64,000 nucleotides of DNA from Balneola sp. (GCA_002696035.1 NZQV01000002.1:96701-160700); one strand, 5' to 3'; positions 18,170 to 27,094 are shown, counted from the stretch's first letter. Translations and numbers: made by a program. Notes: generated by a model not told the origin, from the letters alone.

Positions 18170-19045
18170 CTAAGAAGGAATTGTATAGCTAAGTGTTATT
18201 TTCTGGCCTTCTTTTGCAAGTGCCAACACCTCAAAGTGATCTGCTCCAAGAGCATTAATTTCTTGCTCACGGACATCCAGTGTATCATCATTACTATCAG
18301 GGTCGTGATGGGTGAAATACAGCTGCTTTACACCTGCATTTCTTGCAACCTCAATGACTTCCTCCCAAGCTGAATGCCCCCAACCCGCTCTCGAGCTATA
18401 TTGTTTACGGTCATATTGGCCATCATGGATCAGGATATCAGCGTTTTTAATGAAATCATTGAATTGCTCTTTAAATGCTTTTGCCTCCTCGTGATCTTCA
18501 GGAACCAATTCATTGTCCGGGGCAAAGACAACCACCTTATCCCCAAAAGTAAGCTTGAAAACAGCCGTAGGCACGGTATGGGATGCCCACATATATTCTA
18601 TAGAGTATCCTTCAAAATGCTTTGAACCGGGTTCAAAGATTTCACAATCCAGATCTGCTTCCAGCATATCCATGGATACCGGGAAAAAAGTACTCGACAT
18701 ATGGCCCTGTAAAATTTCCTTACATCCGATTCCCCCCTGAGGCGGCATATACATCCTAAACCAATTCTTACCATCATAAAACGGTTTAAAAAAAGGAAAG
18801 CCCTGCAGATGATCCCAGTGAGGGTGTGTTATAAATATTCTTCCCCGAATAGGGTCTTCCGTTTCATCCAGTATATTGCCCAGGTTCCTGAAACCCGTAC
18901 CGCAATCTAAAATAAGCAACTCATCCTGTCCCGCTATCTCCACTTGCAGGCATGTTGTATTACCACCGTAGCGCATATTTTCTTCGTTAGCACATGGTGT
19001 GGAGCCTCTCACTCCCCAAAACTTTATGTTCAATGAGTTCTTCAA
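18170..19045 (-). CDS. MBL-fold metallo-hydrolase
   Basis: A 291-residue metallo-beta-lactamase-fold hydrolase. FWGVRGSTPCANEENMRYGG and LLILDCGTGF open the fold; HPHWDHLQG is the HxHxDH zinc motif; later ligands are seen in WASHTVPTAV, APDNE, HDGQY and FTHHDP. The N-terminal GVRGS and the RYGGNTTC segment resemble the PhnP/cyclic-phosphodiesterase-like branch of the superfamily, which cleaves phosphodiesters in small molecules or nucleic acids. No signal peptide is present, so it is cytoplasmic. It shares a terminator with the convergent barrel gene. Substrate not deducible. Confidence 0.88.
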   Translation of the reverse strand: MKNSLNIKFWGVRGSTPCANEENMRYGGNTTCLQVEIAGQDELLILDCGTGFRNLGNILDETEDPIRGRIFITHPHWDHLQGFPFFKPFYDGKNWFRMYMPPQGGIGCKEILQGHMSSTFFPVSMDMLEADLDCEIFEPGSKHFEGYSIEYMWASHTVPTAVFKLTFGDKVVVFAPDNELVPEDHEEAKAFKEQFNDFIKNADILIHDGQYDRKQYSSRAGWGHSAWEEVIEVARNAGVKQLYFTHHDPDSNDDTLDVREQEINALGADHFEVLALAKEGQKITLSYTIPS

Positions 19046-19207
19046 ATATACTTCACTTAATTCCCTTTCAGTGCATCACTATATAATTATGACCCGTGGT
19101 ATCTTTTAGCAATAGCAGTTAAATAACCTCAAAGGCGTTGCTTCTTTCCCTCTAAGATATATGAGAATTAGAGTGTAAAAAAATATTAATTAAACTCTAA
19201 TAATCAC

Positions 19208-21259
19208 CTATTCCTCTTCATCACTCTGTTCGTCATCAGCATTGCTTCGCTTTAACTGATCGATCTGTTTCCGGAGTTCTGCATACCGATCCTGTTTATC
19301 ATCGATCTTGTTTTCAGCTTTTTCAATTTTTTCCTGAAGCTCATCCAAGAGTTTATTTCCACGATTGGTTGGCTTGAAGTATGTTTTGGCTTCCTGCCAC
19401 TGGATCACGTCACTTTCGAGACTGGAAATTTCTTTCTTCAGCTTGTCGCGTTCTTTCTGGAATTTGATGATATCCTTGCGGGTATCCGGGTCGATGCCCT
19501 GATTCGCAAGCTTTTTCTCCATGCCAAGATCAGAACCCAATGCACGGTAGCGATCATAGATCACATCGCATGCCTCACGATATTGTTTCCAGATCTTGTT
19601 CTTCATCTTAATGGGAACGTACCCAATATTCTTAAACTCTTCCTGAAGCTCCTTGGCTTCCTGCACGGCCAATGCAGGGTCTTCGTGACTCCCAAGCTCT
19701 TTTAGCTTCTCCAGGATCTCTTCCTTTTTTTCAAGATTTTCTTTTTGATCTTTGCGCTCGTCCTTAAAAGCCTCGCGCCGGCGATCGTAAAACTCATCCA
19801 TCGCCCCTTTAAACTGCTTCCAGATCTTGGACGATTTTTTACGGGGAACCGGACCAATATTCTTCCATTTGCTCATCAGACTCTGCATAGTTTGATGGCC
19901 TTTTTCAAAATCTTCAGTGCCCTTGATCTCGTTGGCTTCCTCAATCAGTTTATATTTTTTCTCAAGGTTGGCCTCTTCCTGCTCCCGAAGCTTGTCGATG
20001 TTTTCAGACTTCTTATCATTAAAAGCATCTGTGGCAGCTTTGAATTTATCCCACATTTCATTCTCGTCTTTCTGCGGGAGATTGCCGGCTTTTTTCCAGG
20101 CCTTGTGAAGTTTATTTACCTTGCGGGCTGCTTGTGCAATATTCTCCTGATCCACCAATGCTTCGGCTTCTTTAACCAGCTTTTTCTTCTTCTCGAGAGC
20201 TTTCTCGATCACTTTCCGGTATTCCTTGTCAACCTTGAAACGCACATCGTTGAAGGTATCCTGAACAGCATTGAAACGATCCCAAAGCGCCTGGTTCTTC
20301 TCAGAGGGAACACGCCCCACTTTTCTCCACTGGGAGATCAATTTATTGAACTGATCTTCAAGGTCTTCAAAGTCCGGAGTATCTTCTTCCAGCTTTTTAA
20401 CCAACGCATCCATTTTATCCAGCAACAGAAGCTTCAGCTCCAGGTTTTCTTCTTCTTTCTGAAGTTTTTTAACCAGCCGGTCTACTTTATGATCCTCAAA
20501 CTCATCCATCAGAGACTTAAAGCGTTTCTCCAGATCCTCAGCTTCATCTTTGGGGAGCAGCTTTATGGATTCCCACTGCCCTTTGATCTTGCCCACCTCT
20601 TTGGTGGCCGTCCAGTTTTCTTCACTTACAATATCAGAAAGTTGCTTCAGCAGGTCTTTTTTCCTGGCAAGGTTTTCTTCCTTTTTCTGATTCTGTTCTT
20701 CGTAATGCTTGCGCTTTTTCTCTTCAAAGTTCTCACGAAGTTCTTCAAATTCACTGATCAGTTCTTTTGTCTTCTCACTGACTGATTCCGGTCCCTCTGC
20801 AACGTTCTGAGCCATATTTGCCAATTCCGTTGTCACAAAAGCCCAGTCGGTTTGAACCACCAATTCCTTCGCACGGTCTACGATTTCAGTATAGAACGCC
20901 TCGGCATCTTCATCTGATTCTTCAGAGGTATCTTCCTCGCTCTCATCACTGGCAACAGCAGCCTCTGATGTTTCTTCTGTCTCTTTGGGTGAATCTTTCT
21001 CTTCACCAGCTTCAGTCTCAGGCTCTTCAGTTTCAGACTTTTCTTCGGGAGACTCAGCCTCGTCTAAAACTTCTTTCTCAGATGCTTCAGCAGTTTCATC
21101 TGCTTCCTCAGAAACAGGTTCCTTTTCAGCCTCTTCCTGTTTTTCAGCTATCTCTTCTGATGCTTTTTCGTGTTCGTCTTTCTTAATGTCCTTCTTTTCA
21201 GAATCGATATTGTTTTGCTCCAGGTTTTCCACTCTAACCTTCCTTTCCTCGTGGTTCAT
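19208..21259 (-). CDS. DUF349-repeat protein with acidic N-terminal tail
   Basis: A 683-residue cytoplasmic, highly charged and largely helical protein. Residues 1 to about 125 are a low-complexity Glu/Ser/Ala region, likely disordered. From about 130 to 640 there are multiple copies of the DUF349 unit, recognisable by W-x-x-[IV/A]-G-x-[VL]-P followed by W-x-[KR]-F: for example QWRKVGRVPSEKNQALWDRF, AWKKAGNLPQKDENEMWDKF and KWKNIGPVPRKKSSKIWKQF. The remainder is coiled coil. DUF349 proteins are widespread in Bacteroidota and their role is unsettled. It is a single-gene unit. The opposite strand carries a 346-codon open frame that is only a composition shadow. Confidence 0.88.
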   Translation of the reverse strand: MNHEERKVRVENLEQNNIDSEKKDIKKDEHEKASEEIAEKQEEAEKEPVSEEADETAEASEKEVLDEAESPEEKSETEEPETEAGEEKDSPKETEETSEAAVASDESEEDTSEESDEDAEAFYTEIVDRAKELVVQTDWAFVTTELANMAQNVAEGPESVSEKTKELISEFEELRENFEEKKRKHYEEQNQKKEENLARKKDLLKQLSDIVSEENWTATKEVGKIKGQWESIKLLPKDEAEDLEKRFKSLMDEFEDHKVDRLVKKLQKEEENLELKLLLLDKMDALVKKLEEDTPDFEDLEDQFNKLISQWRKVGRVPSEKNQALWDRFNAVQDTFNDVRFKVDKEYRKVIEKALEKKKKLVKEAEALVDQENIAQAARKVNKLHKAWKKAGNLPQKDENEMWDKFKAATDAFNDKKSENIDKLREQEEANLEKKYKLIEEANEIKGTEDFEKGHQTMQSLMSKWKNIGPVPRKKSSKIWKQFKGAMDEFYDRRREAFKDERKDQKENLEKKEEILEKLKELGSHEDPALAVQEAKELQEEFKNIGYVPIKMKNKIWKQYREACDVIYDRYRALGSDLGMEKKLANQGIDPDTRKDIIKFQKERDKLKKEISSLESDVIQWQEAKTYFKPTNRGNKLLDELQEKIEKAENKIDDKQDRYAELRKQIDQLKRSNADDEQSDEEE

Positions 21260-21469
21260 AAGTTAACGGCTCTAAGCCTTCTTTGATTTAGATTAGTTAA
21301 GATAATATATCTGCCCAATCTTTGGCAATCGAAAGCTAAAGTTCACCAAAACATTTCAGATCAACAGGATAGGGATTTTTTCACCGTATATTTTCGAACA
21401 TCAGCAAGACCACCGGATATCTTATGTCTACGGCGAGCCCAAAAACAGACCTCGATGACAGTATCATTC

Positions 21470-21670
21470 ATATCACTCAAGTCTGAAGACTTGCCCCGCT
21501 ACCACTTTTCAGTCACCGCATTCGCTCAAGACTGAAAAGATCCCAAAATGATTGCTGAAATCAGAGGAGATATCTTAAGTCTTCAGCGAGGTAAAAATTC
21601 CTAATTCGGGTTAACATGTCTTCCGAGCGGTGACTTAAGATCCATAGCAAAACAAGTCTTCAGACTTGAA
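21470..21670. repeat. Left REP-like doublet flanking the RAYT gene
   Basis: Two hairpin units lie in tandem. The first (about 21475-21543) has CTTTTCAGTC and GACTGAAAAG arms around CACCGCATTCGCTCAA. The second (21571-21670) runs from TATCTTAAGTCTTCAGCGAG to CAAGTCTTCAGACTTGAA and includes CCGAGCGGTGACTTAAGA. The second unit is about 96 percent identical (4 differences in 100) to 22405-22504 on the other side of the transposase gene. Confidence 0.85.
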
Positions 21671-21699
21671 TAAAAAACCTCGTCTATTATCTTTAAAAC

Positions 21700-22251
21700 A
21701 TGCCGGGGTTTAAAATTCATAATCATCAACAAGCTCATTTTATCACCTGTACAGCAGTCGACTGGATAGATGTATTTACTCGCCCGGTTTATAAAGAAAT
21801 TATCATTGATAGTCTGAAACACTGCCAGAAAAACAAAGGTCTGCGAATTCATGGTTGGTGTTTAATGACAAATCACATTCATTTAATGATAAGTGCAAAG
21901 GAAGGCTATAACCTTTCTTCAATAATCAGAGATTTTAAAAAATTCACTTCCTATACAATTTTAGAGGATCTTCAAATAAATCCCCGGGAAAGCAGAAGAT
22001 CCTGGATGCTATGGATGTTTCGAAGAGCCGGACAACAGAACTCCAATAACAAAAACTTTCAGCTTTGGCAGCAGAATAATCGGCCGATGGAAGTAACCTC
22101 AAATAAATTTTACACTCAGAAAATGAATTACATCCACTACAATCCTGTGAAAGAAGGCTTTTGCAAAAAACCCGAAGACTATCCCTACAGCAGTGCACAG
22201 TGGTATATTGATAAAACCGGACTTATTTCTATAGATGAAATATTGATCTAA
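21700..22251 (+). CDS. REP-associated tyrosine transposase (RAYT, Y1/HUH type)
   Basis: A 183-residue Y1 transposase-like enzyme of the TnpA-REP family. The HUH motif is in WCLMTNHIHLMI, and the catalytic tyrosine is likely in MNYIHYNPVKEGF, followed by EDYPYSSAQWY, a family hallmark. RAYTs nick single-stranded REP hairpins and are thought to have spread them. The gene is complete and lies between two matching REP-like doublets (21470-21670 and 22298-22504), the usual arrangement for RAYT genes. Further copies of the repeats lie at 1343, 26901 and 63836. Unlike an insertion sequence it has no terminal repeats of its own, so it is probably a domesticated, single-copy gene. Confidence 0.9.
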   Translation: MPGFKIHNHQQAHFITCTAVDWIDVFTRPVYKEIIIDSLKHCQKNKGLRIHGWCLMTNHIHLMISAKEGYNLSSIIRDFKKFTSYTILEDLQINPRESRRSWMLWMFRRAGQQNSNNKNFQLWQQNNRPMEVTSNKFYTQKMNYIHYNPVKEGFCKKPEDYPYSSAQWYIDKTGLISIDEILI

Positions 22252-22297
22252 CTTGCTCATCCTATATCTATCACACCCAAGAATCACTTACCTACTT

Positions 22298-22504
22298 ACT
22301 CAAGTCTAAAGACTTGCTTCACTGATACTTTTCAGTCTCCGCATTCGCTCAAGACTGAAAAGATCTTAAACTAGAAATCGGAAAATTGACAGGATAACTT
22401 GGTATATCTTAAGTCTTCAGCGAGGTAAAAATTCCTAACTCGGGTTAACATGTCTTCCGAGCGGTGACTTAAGATCCAAAGTAAAACAAGTCTTCAGCCT
22501 TGAA
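22298..22504. repeat. Right REP-like doublet flanking the RAYT gene
   Basis: It repeats the left doublet in the same order and orientation: CTCAAGTCTAAAGACTTG, the CTTTTCAGTC/GACTGAAAAG hairpin (about 22329-22363), then the 100-base unit 22405-22504, which differs from 21571-21670 at four positions. The gap 22252-22569 holds nothing else except the terminator that follows. Confidence 0.85.
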
Positions 22505-22507
22505 CAA

Positions 22508-22537
22508 AAAAAAGGCATCCAATTATGGACGCCTTTT
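22508..22537 (-). terminator. Intrinsic terminator after mscS
   Basis: The stem AAAAAGGCATCC / GGACGCCTTTTT has one mismatch, an AATTAT loop, and a T-run on the minus strand. It lies about 30 bases beyond the mscS stop. Confidence 0.8.
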
Positions 22538-22569
22538 TAAAATCTTTGACTTCGAATTTAATTCCGAAA

Positions 22570-23388
22570 CTAATCTTCCTTTATCAAATGAACATCGCGT
22601 TGTGGGAATGGGATTTCGACACCGGCTTTATCCAGTTCTTCTTTCATCTTTTCCAGGTTATCCCAGAAATATCCCCAGTAATCGCCGGTGTTGGTCCAGG
22701 CCCGTACCGACAGGTCCAATGAACTGTCTCCAAGGTTTGTCATAACAACCATAGGCGCAGGTTCAGGAAGTGTTCGTTCATCATTATTCAATACTTCAAG
22801 CATAACTTCACGGGCTTTTTTCACATCAGAGGTATATCCAATTCCAACCGGGAAAACAGCTCTGCGGGTTTCTTTGGCAGAATAATTTACTACCGGAGAA
22901 TTAGCCAGCTGTCCGTTTGGAACCACGATAAGCTGATTATTTGGCGTCTGAAGGTGAGTATGCAGAATATCAATTTTCTCGACAGTTCCAGACTCATTTC
23001 CTCTCTCAATAAAATCACCGACTTTAAATGGCTTAAAGAACAGGATCAACACGCCGCCTGCAAAGTTGGCAAGGCTTCCCTGTAAAGCCAGGCCTACCGC
23101 TAAACCCGCGGCACCTAATACAGCAATAAAGGAGGTCATCTCAATACCCAGCATCCCAAGAGCTGAAATGTACACCATCACTTTTAACAGAATGGAAACA
23201 AGACTCTTCAGGAAGCTTTTCAGGGCATCATCAACGTTACTCTTATTAAGCCCTTTACCTACTCCGCTTACTACTAATTTCACGATCCATAAACCAATTA
23301 CCAGCGTAGCAACAGCGGCGAGCAATTTTGGACCAAATGTGGTCACAAAACTCATCATCTCTTCCGGCGAAATACTAAAATTCTCCAT
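22570..23388 (-). CDS. mscS: Small-conductance mechanosensitive channel (MscS family)
   Basis: A 272-residue inner-membrane channel that opens under membrane tension to release solutes on hypo-osmotic shock. Three hydrophobic segments lie in residues about 10-125. The pore-lining helix and the following region read GLAVGLALQGSLANFAGGV, with the MscS hallmark LQGSLANFAGG. FKPFKVGDFIERG and VPNGQLANSPVVNYS belong to the cytoplasmic beta domain. The length is close to E. coli MscS (286 residues). It is a single-gene unit with its own terminator. Confidence 0.92.
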   Translation of the reverse strand: MENFSISPEEMMSFVTTFGPKLLAAVATLVIGLWIVKLVVSGVGKGLNKSNVDDALKSFLKSLVSILLKVMVYISALGMLGIEMTSFIAVLGAAGLAVGLALQGSLANFAGGVLILFFKPFKVGDFIERGNESGTVEKIDILHTHLQTPNNQLIVVPNGQLANSPVVNYSAKETRRAVFPVGIGYTSDVKKAREVMLEVLNNDERTLPEPAPMVVMTNLGDSSLDLSVRAWTNTGDYWGYFWDNLEKMKEELDKAGVEIPFPQRDVHLIKED

Positions 23389-23531
23389 ACAAAACTCCTG
23401 TTAATTATTGTGTTTCTTGAATATCTAAAGATACAGCTTAGATTCGTTCTTTCTTAATTTTGAATGAATTTAATAGAGAGCTGCTTTCTTAGAATATCTT
23501 TATCACTAATAATAAAAGGCAGCAACGGAAT

Positions 23532-24803
23532 TTAATTCCAATACAGGATATTGGGGGACCCGCTTTCAGTCTTAATTTCCGGCATTTCTGTGGTGTTATC
23601 TTCCTCAAAAGTTACAGTAGAAGCTCCCGTAGCAGAGAATGTATTTGAGACTATTGACCCCCGCACACTTCCTGAACCGGTAAGCTCAACACTGGCATTA
23701 GGGGCATAAATTACCCGGGAAATCGCTTCAGCTGCACCCGTGATCTCTACATTATTGCCCCCGGTGATGACATGACCTTGAAGTCCTCCGGAACCGGCCA
23801 GTTTTATATTCGCCGTTTCAGCATAAAAGTTGGATTTAAAGGTGGTAGCCCCTGCAAAATCAACCTCATTATCTCCCCGGTAATAGGTCATTACTTTTTC
23901 GGAGAAGCTGTTATCATTGATCGTACTGCTCCCATTCAGCGTGATATTATCTTCAACCAGCAAAGTAACCTCTCCATCTCCCAAGAATTTGATATGGCCC
24001 TGTTGCACATTCAGATCGCCTACATGCAGCGTTACATCGTTTCCTTCCGTATCTATAGTAAGCGTGTTATCTCCTGAAATATTGATGGCCGGGATATAGG
24101 AACTGCCAATACTTGACGCCTTGATGATACTGCTGGTTCCACCTGACAAGGATATGGAGCCTCCGGGATTCGTCTGTGGCGGAAAGTCCACAAAAGGAGG
24201 GAGTTCAAATTGAAACGCCTGACTTGCACTGCTCACTCCCCCACTAACCCAGGAGTCTGTCCCTTTCCAGCTGGGAGCGTTTAACACTTCTTCCGGGTCG
24301 CCGCCGGGGCCAACTACAAGTCCACCTGTAATCTGTGGATTTCCTGTAAAAGTGATAGCATTGGCTGTAATGGCATTGGTTCCTACATCACCGATAATAC
24401 TGGCACTTCCCGACATATTCATAGAACTTCCGGCAAATACGGCATGTGTTATATCAGGCGTCCATATAGGATCAGAGACCGCTAATTTCACTTCAACCAG
24501 GTATTCATTCCCTTCAAATAATCCGGTAGATCGTACATACATTGTATCTGCTACTTGCACTATTTCCACATCGTAAGAGCCGCCCATTTCTTCCCAGGTT
24601 CCGCTTATGGGACTTTCATCTCCCTGTCCCACCTGCCGGACTTTTATCATGGCTGCACTTTGTGCAATATTCTGGGCCTGGGTAAGCGTATAGCCGTTTG
24701 TAACCTCAAGGTGGGAGGAAAGCATTACACTCTTCAGCGTATGATTGTAAGTAATCAACGCAAAGGTTAATCCGAATACGACAAACAATGCAAATCTTCC
24801 CAT
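23532..24803 (-). CDS. PilX/DUF7305-like membrane-anchored beta-helix protein
   Basis: A 423-residue protein with an N-terminal membrane segment (FALFVVFGLTFALITYN) and an extracytoplasmic part. After a short helix and a beta domain (about 50-110), residues about 135-410 carry irregular beta-helix-like turns rich in small residues (SGSASIIGDVGTNA, APNASVELTGSGSVRGSIVS, FSATGASTVTF). This resembles the DUF7305/PilX region of minor-pilin clusters. No classic prepilin peptidase site (GFxxxE) is seen. It is the last of three adjacent genes with similar N-termini, 28 bases behind the previous one. A role in a pilus-like or secretion structure is inferred. Confidence 0.6.
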   Translation of the reverse strand: MGRFALFVVFGLTFALITYNHTLKSVMLSSHLEVTNGYTLTQAQNIAQSAAMIKVRQVGQGDESPISGTWEEMGGSYDVEIVQVADTMYVRSTGLFEGNEYLVEVKLAVSDPIWTPDITHAVFAGSSMNMSGSASIIGDVGTNAITANAITFTGNPQITGGLVVGPGGDPEEVLNAPSWKGTDSWVSGGVSSASQAFQFELPPFVDFPPQTNPGGSISLSGGTSSIIKASSIGSSYIPAINISGDNTLTIDTEGNDVTLHVGDLNVQQGHIKFLGDGEVTLLVEDNITLNGSSTINDNSFSEKVMTYYRGDNEVDFAGATTFKSNFYAETANIKLAGSGGLQGHVITGGNNVEITGAAEAISRVIYAPNASVELTGSGSVRGSIVSNTFSATGASTVTFEEDNTTEMPEIKTESGSPNILYWN

Positions 24804-24831
24804 GATGGCCTCCTTTAATGATTAAGCTGCG

Positions 24832-25317
24832 CTAGCAGGGGTTATTGGAATAGGCTATATTTCTCATGAAGATCTGCTTTTCAGCGTATGCCCTAACGCG
24901 GTTTCCATCATCCTCTCCTGCCTCTTGCTCGGCTCTGCTTTCCATAAAAACCTGCATTCTCAAACGCGAACCATCCCGAATAAAATGGAGGCTGTCTAAA
25001 TTTCCTGTGTACTCATCGGTGTTTACCACCGGACTGTTTTGCCTGATCAACAGCTTCCGGCCTTGCTGATAGATCTCAAATTCTTCGCATTTGGTAGTCA
25101 CAAACCTGAGCCGGTTTGGAGTCACTACGTCTACCTCCACGGCAGGGCGTAATACATCTTGCAGTAAAATAATGCTGGCATCCGCTATCGTCTGCATCTG
25201 ATAGTTAAGCTGATTGTCTACCGAGGTTTCCATCATAAAAGAATTGATCCGTAAAACAATGATGATGATGAAGCCAAAGATTACGGGCGGAATAATAAGA
25301 TCGAATTGAACATTCAT
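24832..25317 (-). CDS. Single-pass membrane protein, minor-pilin-like (PilW-like)
   Basis: A 161-residue protein with one N-terminal hydrophobic segment (LIIPPVIFGFIIIIVLRIN) followed by a helix and a mostly beta domain ending in a Cys (YSNNPC). The sequence QLNYQMQTIADASIILLQDV and the later RLRFVTTKCEEFEIYQQG recall PilW-type minor pilins, in which a helix leads into a beta sheet. A canonical cleavage motif is missing. It is 6 bases downstream of the 25324-25740 gene and 28 bases upstream of the beta-helix gene, so the three are almost certainly an operon. Function unknown. Confidence 0.55.
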   Translation of the reverse strand: MNVQFDLIIPPVIFGFIIIIVLRINSFMMETSVDNQLNYQMQTIADASIILLQDVLRPAVEVDVVTPNRLRFVTTKCEEFEIYQQGRKLLIRQNSPVVNTDEYTGNLDSLHFIRDGSRLRMQVFMESRAEQEAGEDDGNRVRAYAEKQIFMRNIAYSNNPC

Positions 25318-25323
25318 TGCTTC

Positions 25324-25740
25324 TTAATTTGTAGGAATGCGGGTGATCGCAGCATTAAATTGAGCTACGAATTCATCCTGGTCTGCGTCAGGATCATCAA
25401 AAATTGATATCGTAGCCAGGGTATCTGCTATCGGGGAATCTTGAAGAGTGACGATAGCATATAGTGTAAAGCCCAATTCCGTTTCATGAACCAGATCTAC
25501 ACAGGAATTATTTACGGCTTCACAATCTCCGTAGAAATTATCCAGGGTTGGATAAACAGCTTCCGGCGAATAGGAATACAATAGCTCCGAAAGCGATTGA
25601 CCATAACTGATCACTTCAATATCTCTTTGAATATCTACACGGTCTTTAACCGAGCTCACATACATCCGGTTTACATTCAGCGATGTATATGAAAGCAAAA
25701 CAATTGCTCCCAGGGTAAGAAATGTTTGTCCGGTTGACAT
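25324..25740 (-). CDS. Short membrane-anchored protein of the pilin-like cluster
   Basis: A 138-residue protein with one N-terminal hydrophobic segment (FLTLGAIVLLSYTSLNVN), then a helix (SVKDRVDIQRDIEVISYGQS) and a beta-rich tail with two cysteines (GDCEAVNNSC). This is the first gene of the three-gene cluster. The layout of a membrane helix running into a soluble helix and a small sheet is that of a pseudopilin, but no prepilin peptidase site is recognisable, so I call it pilin-like only. Confidence 0.5.
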   Translation of the reverse strand: MSTGQTFLTLGAIVLLSYTSLNVNRMYVSSVKDRVDIQRDIEVISYGQSLSELLYSYSPEAVYPTLDNFYGDCEAVNNSCVDLVHETELGFTLYAIVTLQDSPIADTLATISIFDDPDADQDEFVAQFNAAITRIPTN

Positions 25741-25924
25741 GATCTAACTTTTGTAACTGTTCTTGTGTAAAGCATTTACTAACATACTACTTACAAGAGT
25801 GTTCAGGCTGAAAATGTTACAATTTTAATGAAACCAGACTTTAGAATAGCGGTACTGCCCCTACAAAATGCGCAAATTTATTTCACACATTTAAACTGTT
25901 ATTATTGAATTTAACCCATAAAAA

Positions 25925-25951
25925 AATGGAAGACCATCACGGCCTTCCATT
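25925..25951. terminator. Intrinsic terminator after the CsbD-like gene
   Basis: Arms AATGGAAG(A)CC and GG(C)CTTCCATT surround ATCAC. A T-run follows on the minus strand, about 28 bases beyond the CsbD-like stop. Confidence 0.8.
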
Positions 25952-25978
25952 AAATAAAACTAATCTTGCGACAGACGA

Positions 25979-26164
25979 TTAAAGCTCTGCAAGCTCTTTT
26001 TTGATCTCATCTTTGGTCTTGCCCAGCTTTTTCTGCAGGCGACCAAATAGCTCATCTTCTTTGCCTTCTGTGAAGGCGACATCATCGTCAGTGAGCTCAG
26101 AGTATTTCTGCTTTAATTTACCTTTCAGTTCGTTCCAGTTTCCTTTTATTGTTAAGTCATTCAT
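25979..26164 (-). CDS. CsbD-family stress protein
   Basis: A 61-residue hydrophilic protein. [20 protein letters not shown] followed by [20 protein letters not shown] is the standard CsbD pattern. CsbD-like proteins are small general-stress proteins without a known biochemical role. The Dps gene lies 48 bases upstream on the same strand, so a shared stress-response transcript is plausible. A terminator follows. Confidence 0.92.
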   Translation of the reverse strand: MNDLTIKGNWNELKGKLKQKYSELTDDDVAFTEGKEDELFGRLQKKLGKTKDEIKKELAEL

Positions 26165-26212
26165 AACTTCTCTCCGTTTTAGTTAATGGAAATGTCGTTT
26201 TTAGTTGCTTAC

Positions 26213-26716
26213 CTAATCTTCCAGGTGACTACGCAACATCCACGCTGTTTTGGAGTGAACCGTGAGTCGTTCGGTCAACAGGTCGATGGTAGCTTCATCT
26301 TCAGCGGCGTTGGCCGGTTTCAGTGCCTCACGGGCTGTTCGGATTACCTGCTCGTTTGATTGAGTGAGCCGCTTCACCATTTCCATGGCTTTGGGCTGAT
26401 CGGTATCCTCTTCGATGGAGGTGATTTCTTTGAATTCATTAAATGTGCCCGGAGCGCGAAAACCAAGTGCACGAATGCGTTCGGCGATCACATCAATAGC
26501 TTCGGCCAATTCTGTGTACTGCTCTTCAAACTGCTCATGCAGCTGATGAAACAATTCACCGGTTACATTCCAATGATAGTTGTGCGTTTTCAGATAGAGC
26601 AAATAAGAGTCGGCCAATACTTTGGACAGGCCTTTTGCGATCTTTTCTCTGTGCTCTTCGCTAATTCCAATGTTTACTTCCATAGCGTTAACTCCGTTTA
26701 GGGTTTCAATACTCAT
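26213..26716 (-). CDS. dps: Dps-family DNA-binding ferritin-like protein
   Basis: A 167-residue four-helix protein of the Dps family, which oxidises and stores iron in a dodecamer and protects DNA. The ferroxidase region KTHNYHWNVTGELFHQLHEQ and EQYTELAEAIDVIAERIRAL are diagnostic. An internal Met at residue 11 (MEVNIGI) is an alternative start. It is upstream of the CsbD-like gene, with which it may be co-transcribed. Confidence 0.93.
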   Translation of the reverse strand: MSIETLNGVNAMEVNIGISEEHREKIAKGLSKVLADSYLLYLKTHNYHWNVTGELFHQLHEQFEEQYTELAEAIDVIAERIRALGFRAPGTFNEFKEITSIEEDTDQPKAMEMVKRLTQSNEQVIRTAREALKPANAAEDEATIDLLTERLTVHSKTAWMLRSHLED

Positions 26717-26900
26717 ATCAGTATTTCTTTTTTTCTTGATTGTTCACTTTGTTAAACAATACAGAGGCGCTACGGTTCCATCATGTAAGTGATTATTTAA
26801 AAGGATTTACAATCAGTGCGATTGAGAGTATTTATCACCAAAAGATCAGGTTTTTGAAAACAGAGAAGCCTCGAGAAAAAGTCAACGAACCAACAAATGA

Positions 26901-27067
26901 TCTCTTAAATCTTCAGCGAGCCCAAAGGCGCTATTCCCAAAAAATACCATCCGAGCGGTGACTTAAGAATTTTGCCCAAAGCATCCACTTCAACCTCACT
27001 CAAGCCTGAAGACTTGACCTGCTATTTACTTTTCAGTCTCCACTTCGTTCAAGACTGAAAAGATCTC
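26901..27067. repeat. Third REP-like doublet
   Basis: TCTTCAGCGAG and CCGAGCGGTGACTTAAGAA (26901-26967) are followed by CTCAAGCCTGAAGACTTG and the CTTTTCAGTC/GACTGAAAAG hairpin (27029-27063). The two units are in the opposite order to the copies around the RAYT gene. The short plus-strand frame 26740-26961 overlaps it and is not a gene. The gap 26717-27157 holds nothing else but the terminator below. Confidence 0.8.
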
Positions 27068-27094
27068 CTTGAGGAGATTGGGACTATCAAACAT

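Noticed and set aside
19745..20785. 346-codon plus-strand open frame
   Set aside because: It lies entirely opposite the DUF349 gene, is Phe/Leu-rich from antisense Glu/Lys codons, and has no recognisable motif.
21470..22504. CRISPR array made by the repeats around 21.5-22.5 kb
   Set aside because: Only two doublets with a transposase gene between them, palindromic units of unequal spacing and no cas genes; REP-like elements explain them.
21470..22504. Conventional insertion sequence around the Y1 transposase
   Set aside because: The flanks are direct REP doublets rather than IS ends, and the protein is of the REP-associated type.
26740..26961. 73-codon plus-strand open frame
   Set aside because: The second half is the REP-like element and the first half has no coding character.
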